Of a DNA stretch of 64,000 bases, positions 29,383 to 38,995 are shown piece by piece; position 1 is the first letter of the stretch; every line of letters begins with the position of its first letter. The position numbers and the translations under genes are program-made. The stretch spans positions 1-64,000 of the forward strand of contig NZ_JAKRRY010000013.1 in the NCBI RefSeq assembly GCF_026191675.1, in the 5' to 3' direction. The DNA comes from Vibrio qingdaonensis (GTDB lineage Bacteria; Pseudomonadota; Gammaproteobacteria; Enterobacterales; Vibrionaceae). Under the pieces are notes generated by a model. It searched no databases, was not told the DNA's origin, and was given only the letters and a program-made list of their open reading frames with translations.

Positions 29383-30738
29383 TTAACGCATGGTAACGAA
29401 CTCTTCCGAGCCCGTAGGATGGATAGCTACTACCGCATCAAAGTCCGCTTTGGTTGCGCCCATCTTCATCGCAACGGCAAAACCTTGAATCATTTCATCG
29501 ACAGTAAAACCAATACCGTGGAGACCCACGACGGTTTCTTCAGGGCCAGCACAGACCAATTTCATTTTGCATGGTTGACGGTGCTTCGTCACTGCGGTGT
29601 ACATTGCTGTGAAGCCAGAGGTGTACACCTTAACGTTATCTTTGCCGTACTTCTCTTCTGCTTCTTGTGTTGTCAGACCGATGGTGCCAATAGGTGGGTG
29701 GCTAAAGACCACGGTTGCCACTAAGTCATAATCCATTTTTGCGTCAGGCTTGTTGTTGAACAGACGCTCAGACAGTTGACGACCGGCTTTTACTGCCACT
29801 GGAGTTAACTCGATACCGCCTTCCATAATATCGCCGACACAGTAAATGCCTTCAACATTAGTGGTTTGGTATTCATCTACTTTGATGTAACCGCGGTCAT
29901 TGGTTGCCACGCCGGTTGCACTTAGGTTAATGGCATCGGTGGCTGGGTGACGGCCAATGGCCCAAATAAGTTGATCAACGTTCTGTGTATTACCGTTTTC
30001 TAAATGCAACGTTAGGCTGCCATCAGCTTCTTTGACGACTTCTTTTGGTACAGAGTGCGTATGCAGTGTTGGACCTTCAGTGTTCATCACCTCAACTAAG
30101 GTTTCAATGATCATTGGGTCAAAGCTGCGAAGTGGGGATTCTTTACGACAGAACAAATGCGTTTCTGTGCCTAGTGCGTGCAATACGCCAGCGATTTCAA
30201 CGGCAATGTAACCTGCGCCAATCACCGCGACACGTTTTGGTTGTTCGTTAAGCTCAAAGAAGCCGTTTGAATCAATGCCGTGCTCTGCGCCTGGAATGTT
30301 TGGAATGCTTGGGCGACCGCCAACGGCGATAAGAATGTGGTCAGCGGTATAGTGCTCACCATTTACTTCTACCGTTTTAGCGTCAACAAATTTGGCAAAC
30401 CCTTTGATGACATGGACGTTGTTATTACCAAGTACACGGTCGTAAGACTGATGGATTCGACCAATGTAGGCTTGACGATTCTCAACCAGTTTACTCCAAT
30501 CAAAGCCTTTCACTTCAACATCAAAGCCATAATCTTCAGCGTATAGGTTCATGGCTTCTGCTACTTGAGCACCATGCCACATCACTTTCTTTGGTACGCA
30601 ACCAACGTTGACGCAAGTGCCGCCAAGATCTTGCGCTTCAATTAGCGCAACTTTAGCACCGTACATTGATGCTCGGTTTGCCGATGCAATACCGCCGCTG
30701 CCGCCACCAATACAGATATAGTCAAAATGAGTCGCCAT
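29383..30738 (-). CDS. gorA: Glutathione-disulfide reductase
   Basis: Gor regenerates reduced glutathione from its disulfide with NADPH and FAD. The 451-residue cytoplasmic protein has an N-terminal FAD site GGGSGGIAS (about residue 11), the redox-active pair C42-VNVG-C47, the second dinucleotide fold [14 protein letters not shown] with NADPH-type Arg ([11 protein letters not shown]), and the interface motif [12 protein letters not shown] with the catalytic His and Glu. It is monocistronic with GGAG 7 nt before the ATG. The next gene upstream, a GST-like protein, may share its physiology but is not co-transcribed. Confidence 0.97.
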   Translation of the reverse strand: MATHFDYICIGGGSGGIASANRASMYGAKVALIEAQDLGGTCVNVGCVPKKVMWHGAQVAEAMNLYAEDYGFDVEVKGFDWSKLVENRQAYIGRIHQSYDRVLGNNNVHVIKGFAKFVDAKTVEVNGEHYTADHILIAVGGRPSIPNIPGAEHGIDSNGFFELNEQPKRVAVIGAGYIAVEIAGVLHALGTETHLFCRKESPLRSFDPMIIETLVEVMNTEGPTLHTHSVPKEVVKEADGSLTLHLENGNTQNVDQLIWAIGRHPATDAINLSATGVATNDRGYIKVDEYQTTNVEGIYCVGDIMEGGIELTPVAVKAGRQLSERLFNNKPDAKMDYDLVATVVFSHPPIGTIGLTTQEAEEKYGKDNVKVYTSGFTAMYTAVTKHRQPCKMKLVCAGPEETVVGLHGIGFTVDEMIQGFAVAMKMGATKADFDAVVAIHPTGSEEFVTMR

Positions 30739-31051
30739 TACGTTCTCCGAAAGCTGATTAATTTTATGATTTGTTTATAACAAGAACATTGGGGTGAGCA
30801 TCGTTGAACTCAATATAGCCGTCATGTTTTGTTAAAGAATCGCTATCTCTATCATAAATCGAGTCTAGCAACTTTAGCCAATGGGAAAAAGTGGCATTGA
30901 TTATGAGTAATAACGATTAATGGTAAGGGTATTGAGAGAATGTTGGTTTTTTCTTGCCCAGCCCTTGCTATTACAAGGGCTGGTGGATTTTGGTGTCCAT
31001 TCTAATATTGATGGTTATTGGCGTAGAAAGGACATAGCGTTGTTGATGGGA
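30739..31051. other. 313-bp spacer upstream of gorA
   Basis: Contains the gorA promoter and, at 30958-30983, a perfect 10-bp stem-loop (CCAGCCCTTG / CAAGGGCTGG). No frame of interest is visible. Confidence 0.5.
30958..30983. other. Perfect 10-bp inverted repeat
   Basis: CCAGCCCTTG-CTATTA-CAAGGGCTGG, 70 nt past the stop of the GST gene in the reading direction of that gene. No T tract on either side. May be the end of that message. Confidence 0.45.
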
Positions 31052-31750
31052 TTAACCGCAACAACGGCTAGTGCCGCAACCACGTTGTGCTTGTATATCT
31101 TTTCCATCAGCAAGATAGGTATTGGTCAGATAGAAATCACCAAATAATGCCAGAAAATCATCAGACACCGTTTTCTCAACCAACCCTGTCGCGAGCAGGT
31201 TGTGCTGCCAAGTTTGCATTTTGGGTAGACCACATAAAAAGTCGAAGCCAGAGTGCTGTTTTACGATTGATGCACGATGCAGTAAAGGTAACCAAGCGAG
31301 ATCGACATGACTTAACGTATCCGATTTAAAGAACGCAGACTTACCTGAAAGCTGGTTTTCTGCTTTGGTAAAAGTGGCTATCAGTTTTTCCGCGCGAGCA
31401 TCAAATGTTGCTTTATCTTTACTGCTCATCGTGCCGCATTGCGGCAAATAGTGTTTAGACCCTAAGTAGCTCCATGCTCGGTCTAATGCACGCTGTTCAT
31501 TAGTGACCCCTTGCTCTAATGGGCCGTATTCGTCTTCGATGTATTCGATGATGGCATCAGATTCAAACAAACTGATACCGGATTCCGTCACCATAACAGG
31601 GACTTGACCATTGGGTGAGATATCTAGAAACCATTGAGGTTTTTCTTTTAGGCTGATGTACTCGATCTCATAAGGGAGCTGTTTTGCTTCCAGTGCAGCA
31701 GTTACTCGTTGAACAAACGGACAAATCTTAAAGCTAACAATTTTAATCAT
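31052..31750 (-). CDS. Glutathione S-transferase family protein with Cys-rich tail
   Basis: A 232-residue thioredoxin-fold GST of the Omega-like type. The catalytic Cys10 is in SFKICPFVQRV, where an Omega-type enzyme forms a mixed disulfide with glutathione. The usual VPVMVTESG / LFESDAIIEYI segments bind glutathione, and an all-helical C-terminal domain follows. The last residues are odd: after ADGKDIQAQRGC the chain ends in GTSRCCG, with three cysteines in eight residues. I start at ATG 31750 because the protein aligns from MIKIVSFK; an upstream frame adds 22 residues. It lies upstream of gorA. Confidence 0.85.
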   Translation of the reverse strand: MIKIVSFKICPFVQRVTAALEAKQLPYEIEYISLKEKPQWFLDISPNGQVPVMVTESGISLFESDAIIEYIEDEYGPLEQGVTNEQRALDRAWSYLGSKHYLPQCGTMSSKDKATFDARAEKLIATFTKAENQLSGKSAFFKSDTLSHVDLAWLPLLHRASIVKQHSGFDFLCGLPKMQTWQHNLLATGLVEKTVSDDFLALFGDFYLTNTYLADGKDIQAQRGCGTSRCCG

Positions 31751-31952
31751 TTGGTTTCTCACTAGGGTTAATAATAGGGAGTACGGGTGTACTTTCACTA
31801 GTAAGACGAGGCGCAACGGAAAAAGACGAAATTAATTTCAATAAAGTGGAAATAATGTTGGAAAGCAGAGAGGGGTAGAGATAAAAAGGCGAAATCTTAT
31901 CTTTAAAAACAATATATTACGCCTTTATACAGTTCAAATGATTGAATCGTGA

Positions 31953-32792
31953 TTATTCAGGTACAATCCATTCAACTTTAAAGTGCCCCGTGGCTGGGGC
32001 GATCTTGTCTTTTAGATAAGGCAAGATGGCATTCATCTGCTGCTCTAACATCCACGGAGGGTTTACAACAATCATTCCTGATGCGGTCATGCCTCGCTCA
32101 TTGGTATCCGGCGAAACGCCTAACTCAATTTGCAGGATTTTACGAATGCCTAAGCCTTGTAGTCCCTCAATCATGTCTTCGATATCGACACGGTTCACCA
32201 CTGGATACCAAATGGCATAAATACCCGTTGCCCAACGTTTATAGCTTTGTGCAATGGCGGTGACGACATCGCGGTACTCTTTCGCCAGTTCGTAAGGTGG
32301 GTCGATTAGGACCAAACCGCGTCGTTCTGCTGGTGGAAGGCTACCTTTAAGGCGTTGAAAACCATCTTCTTTAAATATTTTCACTTGGCGATCGCGGTGA
32401 AACTCTTGCTCAAGTAATGGGAAGTCACTTGGGTGAAGCTCCGTTAACATCATGCGATCTTGTGGGCGAAGGTGAGCGCGTGCGACTCTAGGAGAGCCAG
32501 GGTAGTATCGCAGCGTGCTGTCATTGTTAAGTTGAGTGATTGACTCAATGTAAGACGCTATCTCTTCAGGAATATCAGCATTCCCCCAAATACGGGCGAT
32601 GCCTTGCTTATATTCGCCGGTTTTTTCCGACCACTCGTGGGTAAGGTCGTAGCGACCAACACCAGAATGAGTATCGTGATAAACGAACGGCTTATCCTTG
32701 TTTTTTAGGGAATTAAGGATAAGACTTTGTACTATATGTTTGACGACGTCGGCGTGGTTGCCCGCGTGGAAACTGTGTCGATAGCTCAGCAA
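31953..32792 (-). CDS. rlmJ: 23S rRNA (adenine2030-N6)-methyltransferase
   Basis: RlmJ methylates A2030 of 23S rRNA with S-adenosylmethionine. The 279-residue protein matches the family end to end: MLSYRHSFHAGNHADVVKH, DTHSGVGRYDL, and the catalytic DPPYELAKEY near residue 160. The start is TTG 32792, which gives the conserved MLSYRH; a GTGAG lies about 9 nt upstream and no ATG is near. It is divergent from prlC. Confidence 0.95.
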   Translation of the reverse strand: MLSYRHSFHAGNHADVVKHIVQSLILNSLKNKDKPFVYHDTHSGVGRYDLTHEWSEKTGEYKQGIARIWGNADIPEEIASYIESITQLNNDSTLRYYPGSPRVARAHLRPQDRMMLTELHPSDFPLLEQEFHRDRQVKIFKEDGFQRLKGSLPPAERRGLVLIDPPYELAKEYRDVVTAIAQSYKRWATGIYAIWYPVVNRVDIEDMIEGLQGLGIRKILQIELGVSPDTNERGMTASGMIVVNPPWMLEQQMNAILPYLKDKIAPATGHFKVEWIVPE

Positions 32793-33016
32793 AATGAAGA
32801 CTCACTTAAAAGGTCGAATGCACGGATTATAACGCTATCTGGCGCTGATACCCAGATAACCGACAGAAAACTGTGCATCATTAAAATCACACTCTGCGTC
32901 ATGAGTGGTGAGTTGCTATTGATTTTTTCTATTATCGCCTACATTTATCTATTAATTACGCTCACTTATCTTCTTAGGAGAAAGTGAAGGACCCAAACAC
33001 TTAAAAGGGATGCTGC

Positions 33017-35059
33017 ATGTCTAATCCGTTAATCAGTTTTACTGACTTACCTCCTTTTTCACAGATTAAGCCAGAACACGTAAAACCGGCTGTCGAGCAA
33101 GCGATTGAAGCGTGCCGCAGTAAAATCGATCAAGTGTTGGCAGAAAATGAGACGCCAACGTGGGATTCCGTGATTGCACCCATTGATGAAATTGACGATC
33201 GTCTGAGTCGCTTATGGTCACCAGTCAGCCACATGAATTCGGTGATGAACAGCGATGAGCTTCGTGACGCCTATGAAAGCTGCCTGCCTATCTTGTCTGA
33301 GTACGGCACATGGGTCGGTCAACATAAGGGGTTATACGAGGCGTATAAAACGATTAAAGCCAGCGATGCGTATGCAGCGCTCACGCAAGCTCAAAAGAAG
33401 ACCATCCAAGATTCATTGCGTGACTTTGAATTGTCGGGAATTGGCCTTCCAGCGGCAGAGCAACATCGTTATGGTGAAATCAGCAAACGTATGTCTGAGC
33501 TAGGCTCGCAATTTTCGAACAATGTGCTCGATGCCACCATGGGTTGGAACAAGCATATTACAGATAAAGCACAGCTCGCAGGGATGCCAGAATCGGCGTT
33601 GGCGGCCGCGCAAGCTGCTGCGGAATCAAAAGAGCTTGATGGCTATCTACTCACGTTGGATATTCCATCGTACCTTCCTGTGATGACCTACTGTGATAAT
33701 GAAGCGCTGCGCAAAGAGCTATACGAGGCTTATGTCACACGCGCGTCTGACCGTGGTCCAACCGCAGGGAAGTGGGATAACACGGAAATTATTGCTGAGC
33801 AGCTTAAATTGCGTCATGAAATCGCGCGTTTATTAGGCTTTAGTAGCTTTAGTGAAAAATCGCTCTCGACTAAAATGGCTGAAAACCCAGGACAAGTGCT
33901 TAGCTTCTTGAACGATTTAGCGACGAAAGTTAAACCGCAAGGTGAGCGTGAAGTTGAAGAGTTGCGTCAGTTTGCACAAAAAGAGTGCGGTGTGACGGAG
34001 CTTAACTTGTGGGATATCGCGTATTACAGCGAGAAGCAAAAACAAAACTTGTTCCAGTTCTCTGATGAAGAACTGCGCCCTTACTTCCCAGAGTCAAAAG
34101 TGGTGAGTGGCTTGTTTGAAGTGCTGAATCGAGTGTTTGGCATGCAAGTACAAGAGCGTGAGGGCATCGATACATGGCACGAGTCTGTGCGATTCTTTGA
34201 TATCTTTGACGCCTCAAACACGCTACGCGGTAGCTTCTATTTAGATCTCTATGCGCGAGAGCACAAACGTGGCGGCGCATGGATGGATGAGTGCCGTGTA
34301 CGACGCACTAATCTTGCAGGAGAGCTGCAAACCCCCGTTGCCTACCTAACATGTAACTTTAATAAACCGGTCGGCGATAAGCCTGCGCTGTTTACTCATG
34401 ATGAAGTCGTGACGTTATTCCATGAAACGGGACACGGCATTCACCACATGCTGACTCAGATTGAAACTGGTGCAGTGTCTGGTATTAATGGCGTGCCTTG
34501 GGATGCGGTTGAATTACCAAGCCAGTTTTTAGAAAACTGGTGTTGGGAAGAAGAAGCGCTGTCGTTTATCTCTGGGCATTATGAAACGGGTGAGCCGCTG
34601 CCAAAAGCCATGCTAGATAAAATGCTGGCCGCGAAAAACTTCCAATCCGCTATGTTTATTCTACGTCAGCTTGAATTTGGCTTGTTCGACTTTACGTTGC
34701 ACACGGAATATGACCCAGAAATCGGTGCGCGTGTGCTGGAAACGTTAGCCAATGTTAAGTCTAAAGTTGGGGTGTTACCAAGCCTAGAGTGGAACCGTTT
34801 CTCTCATAGCTTCAGCCATATTTTTGCTGGTGGCTATAGTGCGGGATACTACAGCTATTTGTGGGCGGAAGTCCTCTCGTCCGATGCGTATTCACGCTTT
34901 GAAGAGGACGGTATTTTTAACAAAGAAACCGGACAAAGCTTCTTGAATAACATTTTAGAAATGGGCGGAAGTGAAGAGCCGATGGAGCTGTTTAAACGAT
35001 TCCGAGGTCGAGAGCCTCAAATTGATGCGCTACTGCGTCATTCTGGCATCAGCGCCTAA
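33017..35059 (+). CDS. prlC: Oligopeptidase A
   Basis: PrlC is a cytoplasmic M3 zinc metallopeptidase that degrades signal peptides and other small peptides. The 680-residue protein has H469-E-T-G-H473 (HEXXH) and the downstream Glu in ELPSQFLENWCWE as third ligand. The M3 layout of an N-terminal helical half and C-terminal catalytic half is seen. In E. coli prlC precedes rsmJ; here an asnC gene reads leftward between them. The terminator lies 20 nt after the stop. Confidence 0.97.
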   Translation: MSNPLISFTDLPPFSQIKPEHVKPAVEQAIEACRSKIDQVLAENETPTWDSVIAPIDEIDDRLSRLWSPVSHMNSVMNSDELRDAYESCLPILSEYGTWVGQHKGLYEAYKTIKASDAYAALTQAQKKTIQDSLRDFELSGIGLPAAEQHRYGEISKRMSELGSQFSNNVLDATMGWNKHITDKAQLAGMPESALAAAQAAAESKELDGYLLTLDIPSYLPVMTYCDNEALRKELYEAYVTRASDRGPTAGKWDNTEIIAEQLKLRHEIARLLGFSSFSEKSLSTKMAENPGQVLSFLNDLATKVKPQGEREVEELRQFAQKECGVTELNLWDIAYYSEKQKQNLFQFSDEELRPYFPESKVVSGLFEVLNRVFGMQVQEREGIDTWHESVRFFDIFDASNTLRGSFYLDLYAREHKRGGAWMDECRVRRTNLAGELQTPVAYLTCNFNKPVGDKPALFTHDEVVTLFHETGHGIHHMLTQIETGAVSGINGVPWDAVELPSQFLENWCWEEEALSFISGHYETGEPLPKAMLDKMLAAKNFQSAMFILRQLEFGLFDFTLHTEYDPEIGARVLETLANVKSKVGVLPSLEWNRFSHSFSHIFAGGYSAGYYSYLWAEVLSSDAYSRFEEDGIFNKETGQSFLNNILEMGGSEEPMELFKRFRGREPQIDALLRHSGISA

Positions 35060-35080
35060 AACACACTATGACTAAATGAC

Positions 35081-35108
35081 AAAGCCTCTCACGTGAGAGG
35101 CTTTTTTA
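35081..35108. terminator. Terminator of prlC
   Basis: AAAGCCTCTC / GAGAGGCTTTTTT around ACGT. It overlaps the last codons of the convergent asnC gene. Confidence 0.85.
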
Positions 35109-35567
35109 TGGGTCGACATTGCGGCTGATCGGGTTTTGTAACGAGATCAGCGTTTCTGTAGACTGCACTTCATCGATCGCTTGAAGTTTATTAATGAGTA
35201 CGTGCTGTAATTCTTCAATCGAGCGGCACATCAATTTGACGAAGATGTTGTAAGCACCGGTGGTGTAATAAGCCTCAACGACTTCATCGAGTGCGTCGAG
35301 CTTTTCCAATGCAGAGTGGTAATCACGCGCCGCGTAGAGATTAATACCAATAAAACAACAGACGTCGTAGCCTAGCTTTTTGGTGTTCACCACCACCTCA
35401 GTGCCTTCAATGATGCCGGCTGCTTTCATTTTTTCAATGCGAACATGAATAGTGGCAGGGCTGACATCAAAGCTTTTTGCCATTTCAGCATAAGGGCGTC
35501 GTGCGTCTTCCATCAGTGTTTTTAGAATCGCCTTGTCGAGATCATCTAACCCATTGACGCTGTGCAT
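35106..35567 (-). CDS. asnC: AsnC-family regulator
   Basis: An Lrp/AsnC-family regulator, 153 residues. The N-terminal helix-turn-helix contains VSPATIHVRIEKMKAAGII and the C-terminal RAM domain includes CCFIGINLYAARDY and YYTTGAYNIFVKLMCRSIEELQHVL. It agrees closely with E. coli AsnC, the asparagine-responsive activator of asnA, more than with Lrp. No asnA is in the window, so the symbol rests on sequence. The gene is convergent with prlC. Confidence 0.88.
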   Translation of the reverse strand: MHSVNGLDDLDKAILKTLMEDARRPYAEMAKSFDVSPATIHVRIEKMKAAGIIEGTEVVVNTKKLGYDVCCFIGINLYAARDYHSALEKLDALDEVVEAYYTTGAYNIFVKLMCRSIEELQHVLINKLQAIDEVQSTETLISLQNPISRNVDP

Positions 35568-35724
35568 AGTGAATCCTTAATTTTAGGCCGTCATTGACAA
35601 TAAAGAGGCTGTAGAGCTTAGCACTAAAATGTTGAGGCCGTCTGCGTATGGATCACGCTTATTGGTAGACGGATGGACTTCATGTACACTTGCTGCGTTA
35701 CTTTAAACCTTTTCGGAGCCAACC

Positions 35725-36504
35725 TTGCACATCCAACTTATCTGTGAATATTCCCCGCGCCAACGTGAACTCGACCAGTTGGCACAACGTTGGGGATTGG
35801 ACGCATCTGATGACAGTGAATTTGCTTTGGTACTGACGGAAGAGCGCTTAGAACTGCGTAAACTTGATGAGCCCAAGTTGGGCGCTATTTTTGTGGATCT
35901 GGCCAGCGGAGCGGTGGCGCACCGTCGCAAGTTTGGTGGCGGAAAAGGGCAGGCAATAGCGAAAGCTGCTGGGCTGAATAAAGGCGCAACGCCCGTAGTG
36001 CTCGATGGCACCGCAGGTTTAGGGCGAGATGCGTTTGTATTAGCGTCGCTTGGCTGTAAGGTGCAAATGGTTGAAAGGCACCCCGTCGTTGCTGCACTGC
36101 TTGATGATGGGCTAGCACGCGCTAAGCAAGATCCAGAGATAGGCGCTTGGGTATCCGAGCGCATGTCATTACTTCATGCTTCAAGCTTAGATGCGTTAAC
36201 GGGTCTTGCCGATGACCCGGATTTCCAACAGCCCGATGTGGTGTATTTGGATCCAATGTACCCACACCCTGAGAGCAAGAAAAAAAGCGCATTGGTCAAA
36301 AAAGAGATGCGAGTTTTTCAATCTTTGGTTGGTGCTGATATGGATGCTGATGGCCTATTGGAGCCGGCCCTGCGATTAGCGAGTAAGCGCGTGGTGGTAA
36401 AGCGTCCCGATTACGCGAATTGGCTCGATGAGAAAAAACCGACAATGGCGATTGAAACCAAAAAAAATCGGTTTGATGTTTATGTTAATGCATCAATGAG
36501 TTAA
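35725..36504 (+). CDS. rsmJ: 16S rRNA (guanine1516-N2)-methyltransferase
   Basis: RsmJ adds a methyl group to G1516 of 16S rRNA. The 259-residue protein has the Rossmann SAM motif [17 protein letters not shown] (about residue 90), [11 protein letters not shown] and the catalytic YLDPMYPH near residue 175, with the family tail [14 protein letters not shown] and KRPDYA. The start is TTG 35725 with GGAG 6 nt upstream; no ATG is available before the conserved core. The neighbouring prlC order is the same as in E. coli. Confidence 0.95.
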   Translation: MHIQLICEYSPRQRELDQLAQRWGLDASDDSEFALVLTEERLELRKLDEPKLGAIFVDLASGAVAHRRKFGGGKGQAIAKAAGLNKGATPVVLDGTAGLGRDAFVLASLGCKVQMVERHPVVAALLDDGLARAKQDPEIGAWVSERMSLLHASSLDALTGLADDPDFQQPDVVYLDPMYPHPESKKKSALVKKEMRVFQSLVGADMDADGLLEPALRLASKRVVVKRPDYANWLDEKKPTMAIETKKNRFDVYVNASMS

Positions 36505-36541
36505 ACCTAACTCGGCGTACTTTGTTACTAAACCCCTCCAT

Positions 36542-36559
36542 GTAACTTGCGTAAGTTAC
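36542..36559. other. Inverted repeat GTAACTT...AAGTTAC
   Basis: Seven-base arms separated by GCGT, 38 nt after rsmJ and about 30 nt before the Fur-like site. No T tract. Could be an operator or an mRNA end. Confidence 0.35.
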
Positions 36560-36590
36560 TTGTCACCAGTCTCATTAGGCTGTATATCTA

Positions 36591-36609
36591 ACTAAGAATC
36601 ATTATTATT
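36591..36609. promoter_or_regulatory. Fur-box-like sequence
   Basis: The 19-mer ACTAAGAATCATTATTATT agrees at most positions with the Fur-box form AATGAGAATCATTATTATT found before many iron-repressed genes. It lies 77 nt upstream of the ATG at 36686. Iron regulation is inferred. Confidence 0.55.
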
Positions 36610-36685
36610 CGTTATTTTAAGTAGCCGATATTGGGAGTGGCCGTTATTGGTTGCTCTTGCGGATCTTGGTTAGCTGGAGGGTTGT

Positions 36686-37189
36686 ATGGCTAAGCGTCTT
36701 TGTAAGTTAAATCGTCATGACATCAATGCAAATTTAGGGGATATTCATCGCCTCGTTGCTGAGCCTAAATTTCTTTGTCGCTCTTGCTCTCGTTCTTCTG
36801 CCGATAGCTCAACGTTATGTAAGCCAGCCGCGATCCCACCGATGAGTTGCCAAGTAAAACCAGCAAAAGAGAAACTTACCTGTGGTTTATTGCTTGAGGG
36901 CATGACAAAAGAAGAAATCAGTTTAGAACAAGCTATCGCCTCAGAGCCGGTAGTATCTGAGTCAGACGTTGTTATGATGCAGGAGTCAGAAGGTAGTGAT
37001 AAGAAAGCGTTAAAACGCGCGAAGAAAGCGCTAAAAAAACAGGACAAGATGCAGAAGAAGCTGCAGAAAATAATCAAGAAGAGCCAAAAACTGGCGCGTA
37101 AACAAAGCCAGCTTGAACAAAAGTACCATCATGCAGAAATGCTGGTTAGTCAGCAGCTAGAAAAAATGCAGCCCGAGCAGCTGCATTAA
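36686..37189 (+). CDS. Small Cys-containing, Lys-rich coiled-coil protein
   Basis: A 167-residue protein I cannot assign. The N-terminal half is compact and has cysteines in a C-x2-C-like arrangement (LCKLNR, FLCRSCSRSS, LCKPA, MSCQVK, LTCGLL), which could bind a metal. Residues about 105-160 are Lys-rich and helical with heptads (KKALKKQDKMQKKLQKIIKK), so a coiled coil is likely. No signal peptide is visible. GGAGG lies 5 nt before the ATG. The Fur-like site upstream suggests a link with iron. The neighbouring rsmJ is unrelated. Confidence 0.6.
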   Translation: MAKRLCKLNRHDINANLGDIHRLVAEPKFLCRSCSRSSADSSTLCKPAAIPPMSCQVKPAKEKLTCGLLLEGMTKEEISLEQAIASEPVVSESDVVMMQESEGSDKKALKRAKKALKKQDKMQKKLQKIIKKSQKLARKQSQLEQKYHHAEMLVSQQLEKMQPEQLH

Positions 37190-37282
37190 TATTATACGTG
37201 TTGTGAAACGACGATGAGTTGTTGTGCGACACTCTTGCTTGGACAGCGTTCTTTATCGTAGAGAGCGCTTTGCTGTACAGAC

Positions 37283-38179
37283 TTATTGCTTTGTTATGCC
37301 GGACTGGCTTCGGTATTGCGCTTCTACGCGAGGTTTCACCCAGCGCTCGTTGACGATCAAAGACAGCAAAATTATCCCACCACCAATTAACAATCTCGGT
37401 ATGTCAACGTCTCGGTTCCAAATCACGATATTGACGATCAAGCCAGCCGGAACCAGTAGGTTATTCATCACCGCCAGTGCTCCCGCATTGACCGAGCACG
37501 CCCCCTTATTCCAGATAAAATACCCTAAACCAGACGCAATCGTGCCTAAGTAAACCAAAATGCCCCACTGAGTCATGGTGGTGGGTAATTTTTCAAAGCT
37601 ACCAAAAATCGCAAAAGCGATGGTTGCCACCACGGTGGCCCCAAGATAGAAATAGCCAAATACAGAATGTTGAGGTAGCTCAATGGTTTCACTTTCCATC
37701 ACGTATTTGTAACTCACTTGTCCGATGGCAAAGCATAGGTTTGCCCCCTGAACCACAAGAAAGCCCATTAAGAAGTTATCATTGATGCCCGCGAATTTGA
37801 TAAAAGCTGCACCGCTAACCGCGATCGCAGCGGTCACTAAGTACCACGGTGAAAAGCGACCTTTGAGTAGGTCATAAAATAGTGTCACATAGATAGGGGT
37901 AAATACCGTGAACAGCAAAACCTCAGGTACGGACAGCAGTAAAAACGACTGATAATAAAAACAATACATTAACCCTAGCTGTATTCCACCTATCGCCATT
38001 AGCTTTGCCATCAACGTTTTGGGCACAGACTTGAATTTAGTGAACGGTAGAAAGACCACAGCGGCCAAGACCACTCGCATCAATACCGAAAACCAAGAAT
38101 CGACCTGACCGGCTAGGTAAACGCCTATCAGACTAAAGGAAAAGGCCCATAAAAGGGTGATGGAATAAAGGTAACTCAT
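37283..38179 (-). CDS. DMT-family membrane exporter (EamA type)
   Basis: A 298-residue inner-membrane protein of the drug/metabolite transporter superfamily with ten hydrophobic helices in two EamA repeats (about residues 5-140 and 145-285). Such proteins export amino acids, amines or carboxylates; the substrate cannot be told. The gene is alone, convergent to the gene at 36686 with 93 nt between. Confidence 0.85.
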   Translation of the reverse strand: MSYLYSITLLWAFSFSLIGVYLAGQVDSWFSVLMRVVLAAVVFLPFTKFKSVPKTLMAKLMAIGGIQLGLMYCFYYQSFLLLSVPEVLLFTVFTPIYVTLFYDLLKGRFSPWYLVTAAIAVSGAAFIKFAGINDNFLMGFLVVQGANLCFAIGQVSYKYVMESETIELPQHSVFGYFYLGATVVATIAFAIFGSFEKLPTTMTQWGILVYLGTIASGLGYFIWNKGACSVNAGALAVMNNLLVPAGLIVNIVIWNRDVDIPRLLIGGGIILLSLIVNERWVKPRVEAQYRSQSGITKQ

Positions 38180-38254
38180 AACTGTGATTAAGTGCTTGTT
38201 TTGAATGGGGTGGTGATTATATCACCTTAAAACAAGGAAAGTGGGCGGATAAGA

Positions 38255-38276
38255 AAGGCTTCCTATTGGAAGCCTT
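38255..38276 (-). terminator. Terminator of uspA
   Basis: AAGGCTTCC / GGAAGCCTT with a TATT loop, 15 nt past the uspA stop in its reading direction, followed on that strand by TTCTTA. Confidence 0.6.
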
Positions 38277-38291
38277 GTTGGATGAAGACGG

Positions 38292-38717
38292 TTAGTCTTT
38301 AATCGGCACCACTAAAAGGTCGACAGGCGTGGTATTTATCAACTGTCGAGTGGACGATAAAATCTTGCTCCAAAAATCCTGATGATGACCGCATACGACA
38401 AGGTCAACGTTGAATTCTCCAATGGTGTCGGTTAATTCGTTGCTGAGGTCGCCACTTCCTACTAAAGAATGTTTGATAGGGTAGTTAGCATAGTCGGCAA
38501 AATCTTTTAGCTGCCGCATGGATGCTTCCATTGCCTGATGTTGGGTTTCAGCCATATTAAGATCAATCAAACCCGTATAAAGCTCTGCATAGTTCACATC
38601 GATATGAATAAAAGATACCTGAGCATTGAGTGGCTTGGCTAGGCATACCGCTTTATCGATAAGCAGTTTACTTTCTTCTGAGAGATCCAATGCGACCAAG
38701 ATATGTTTATAGCCCAT
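38292..38717 (-). CDS. uspA: Universal stress protein A
   Basis: A 141-residue UspA-type protein of the cytoplasm, made during starvation and stress. It has the Rossmann-like fold start HILVALDLSEESKLLIDKA and the C-terminal VDLLVVPIKD; the GxxGxS-type ATP loop of ATP-binding Usp proteins is not present (CGHHQDFWSKILSSTRQ), as in E. coli UspA. ATG 38717 has AAGGAG before it; the longer frame adds 14 residues. It is divergent from ftnA, the standard order uspA-ftnA-uspB in vibrios and E. coli relatives. Confidence 0.92.
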   Translation of the reverse strand: MGYKHILVALDLSEESKLLIDKAVCLAKPLNAQVSFIHIDVNYAELYTGLIDLNMAETQHQAMEASMRQLKDFADYANYPIKHSLVGSGDLSNELTDTIGEFNVDLVVCGHHQDFWSKILSSTRQLINTTPVDLLVVPIKD

Positions 38718-38995
38718 AACGCACTCCTTCTGACGTAAGTTCTCGTTATAACATAGCATTGTGTTGGCAAAAAATGTGTTGAGATGATCTCAATTCACTG
38801 TCGTGACGTAATAATCTCAAGAGTATTTTCTCAACAACAAGACAATAAATAGTGCGCAAAATCGCTCAAGTTTTCTAGACTGAAATTAAGAGTGCAGTGT
38901 CTTACTCAGTGGTAAGAATGGATGGATGAAGCAATACTCCGCAAAATGTTATGTTATAGTAGCGTTAATTGAAGCTATGAAACTAGGAGTAGAGC

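Noticed and set aside
29172-29396. 74-codon + strand frame between chitinase and gorA
   Set aside because: It runs through the gorA terminator into the end of gorA and has no good start site.
30920-31147. 75-codon + strand frame overlapping the GST gene end
   Set aside because: Opposes a real gene and has no ribosome-binding site or domain.
32727-32987. 86-codon + strand frame with a hydrophobic end before prlC
   Set aside because: Starts inside rlmJ on the other strand; no convincing ribosome-binding site. The hydrophobic end may be chance in AT-rich DNA.
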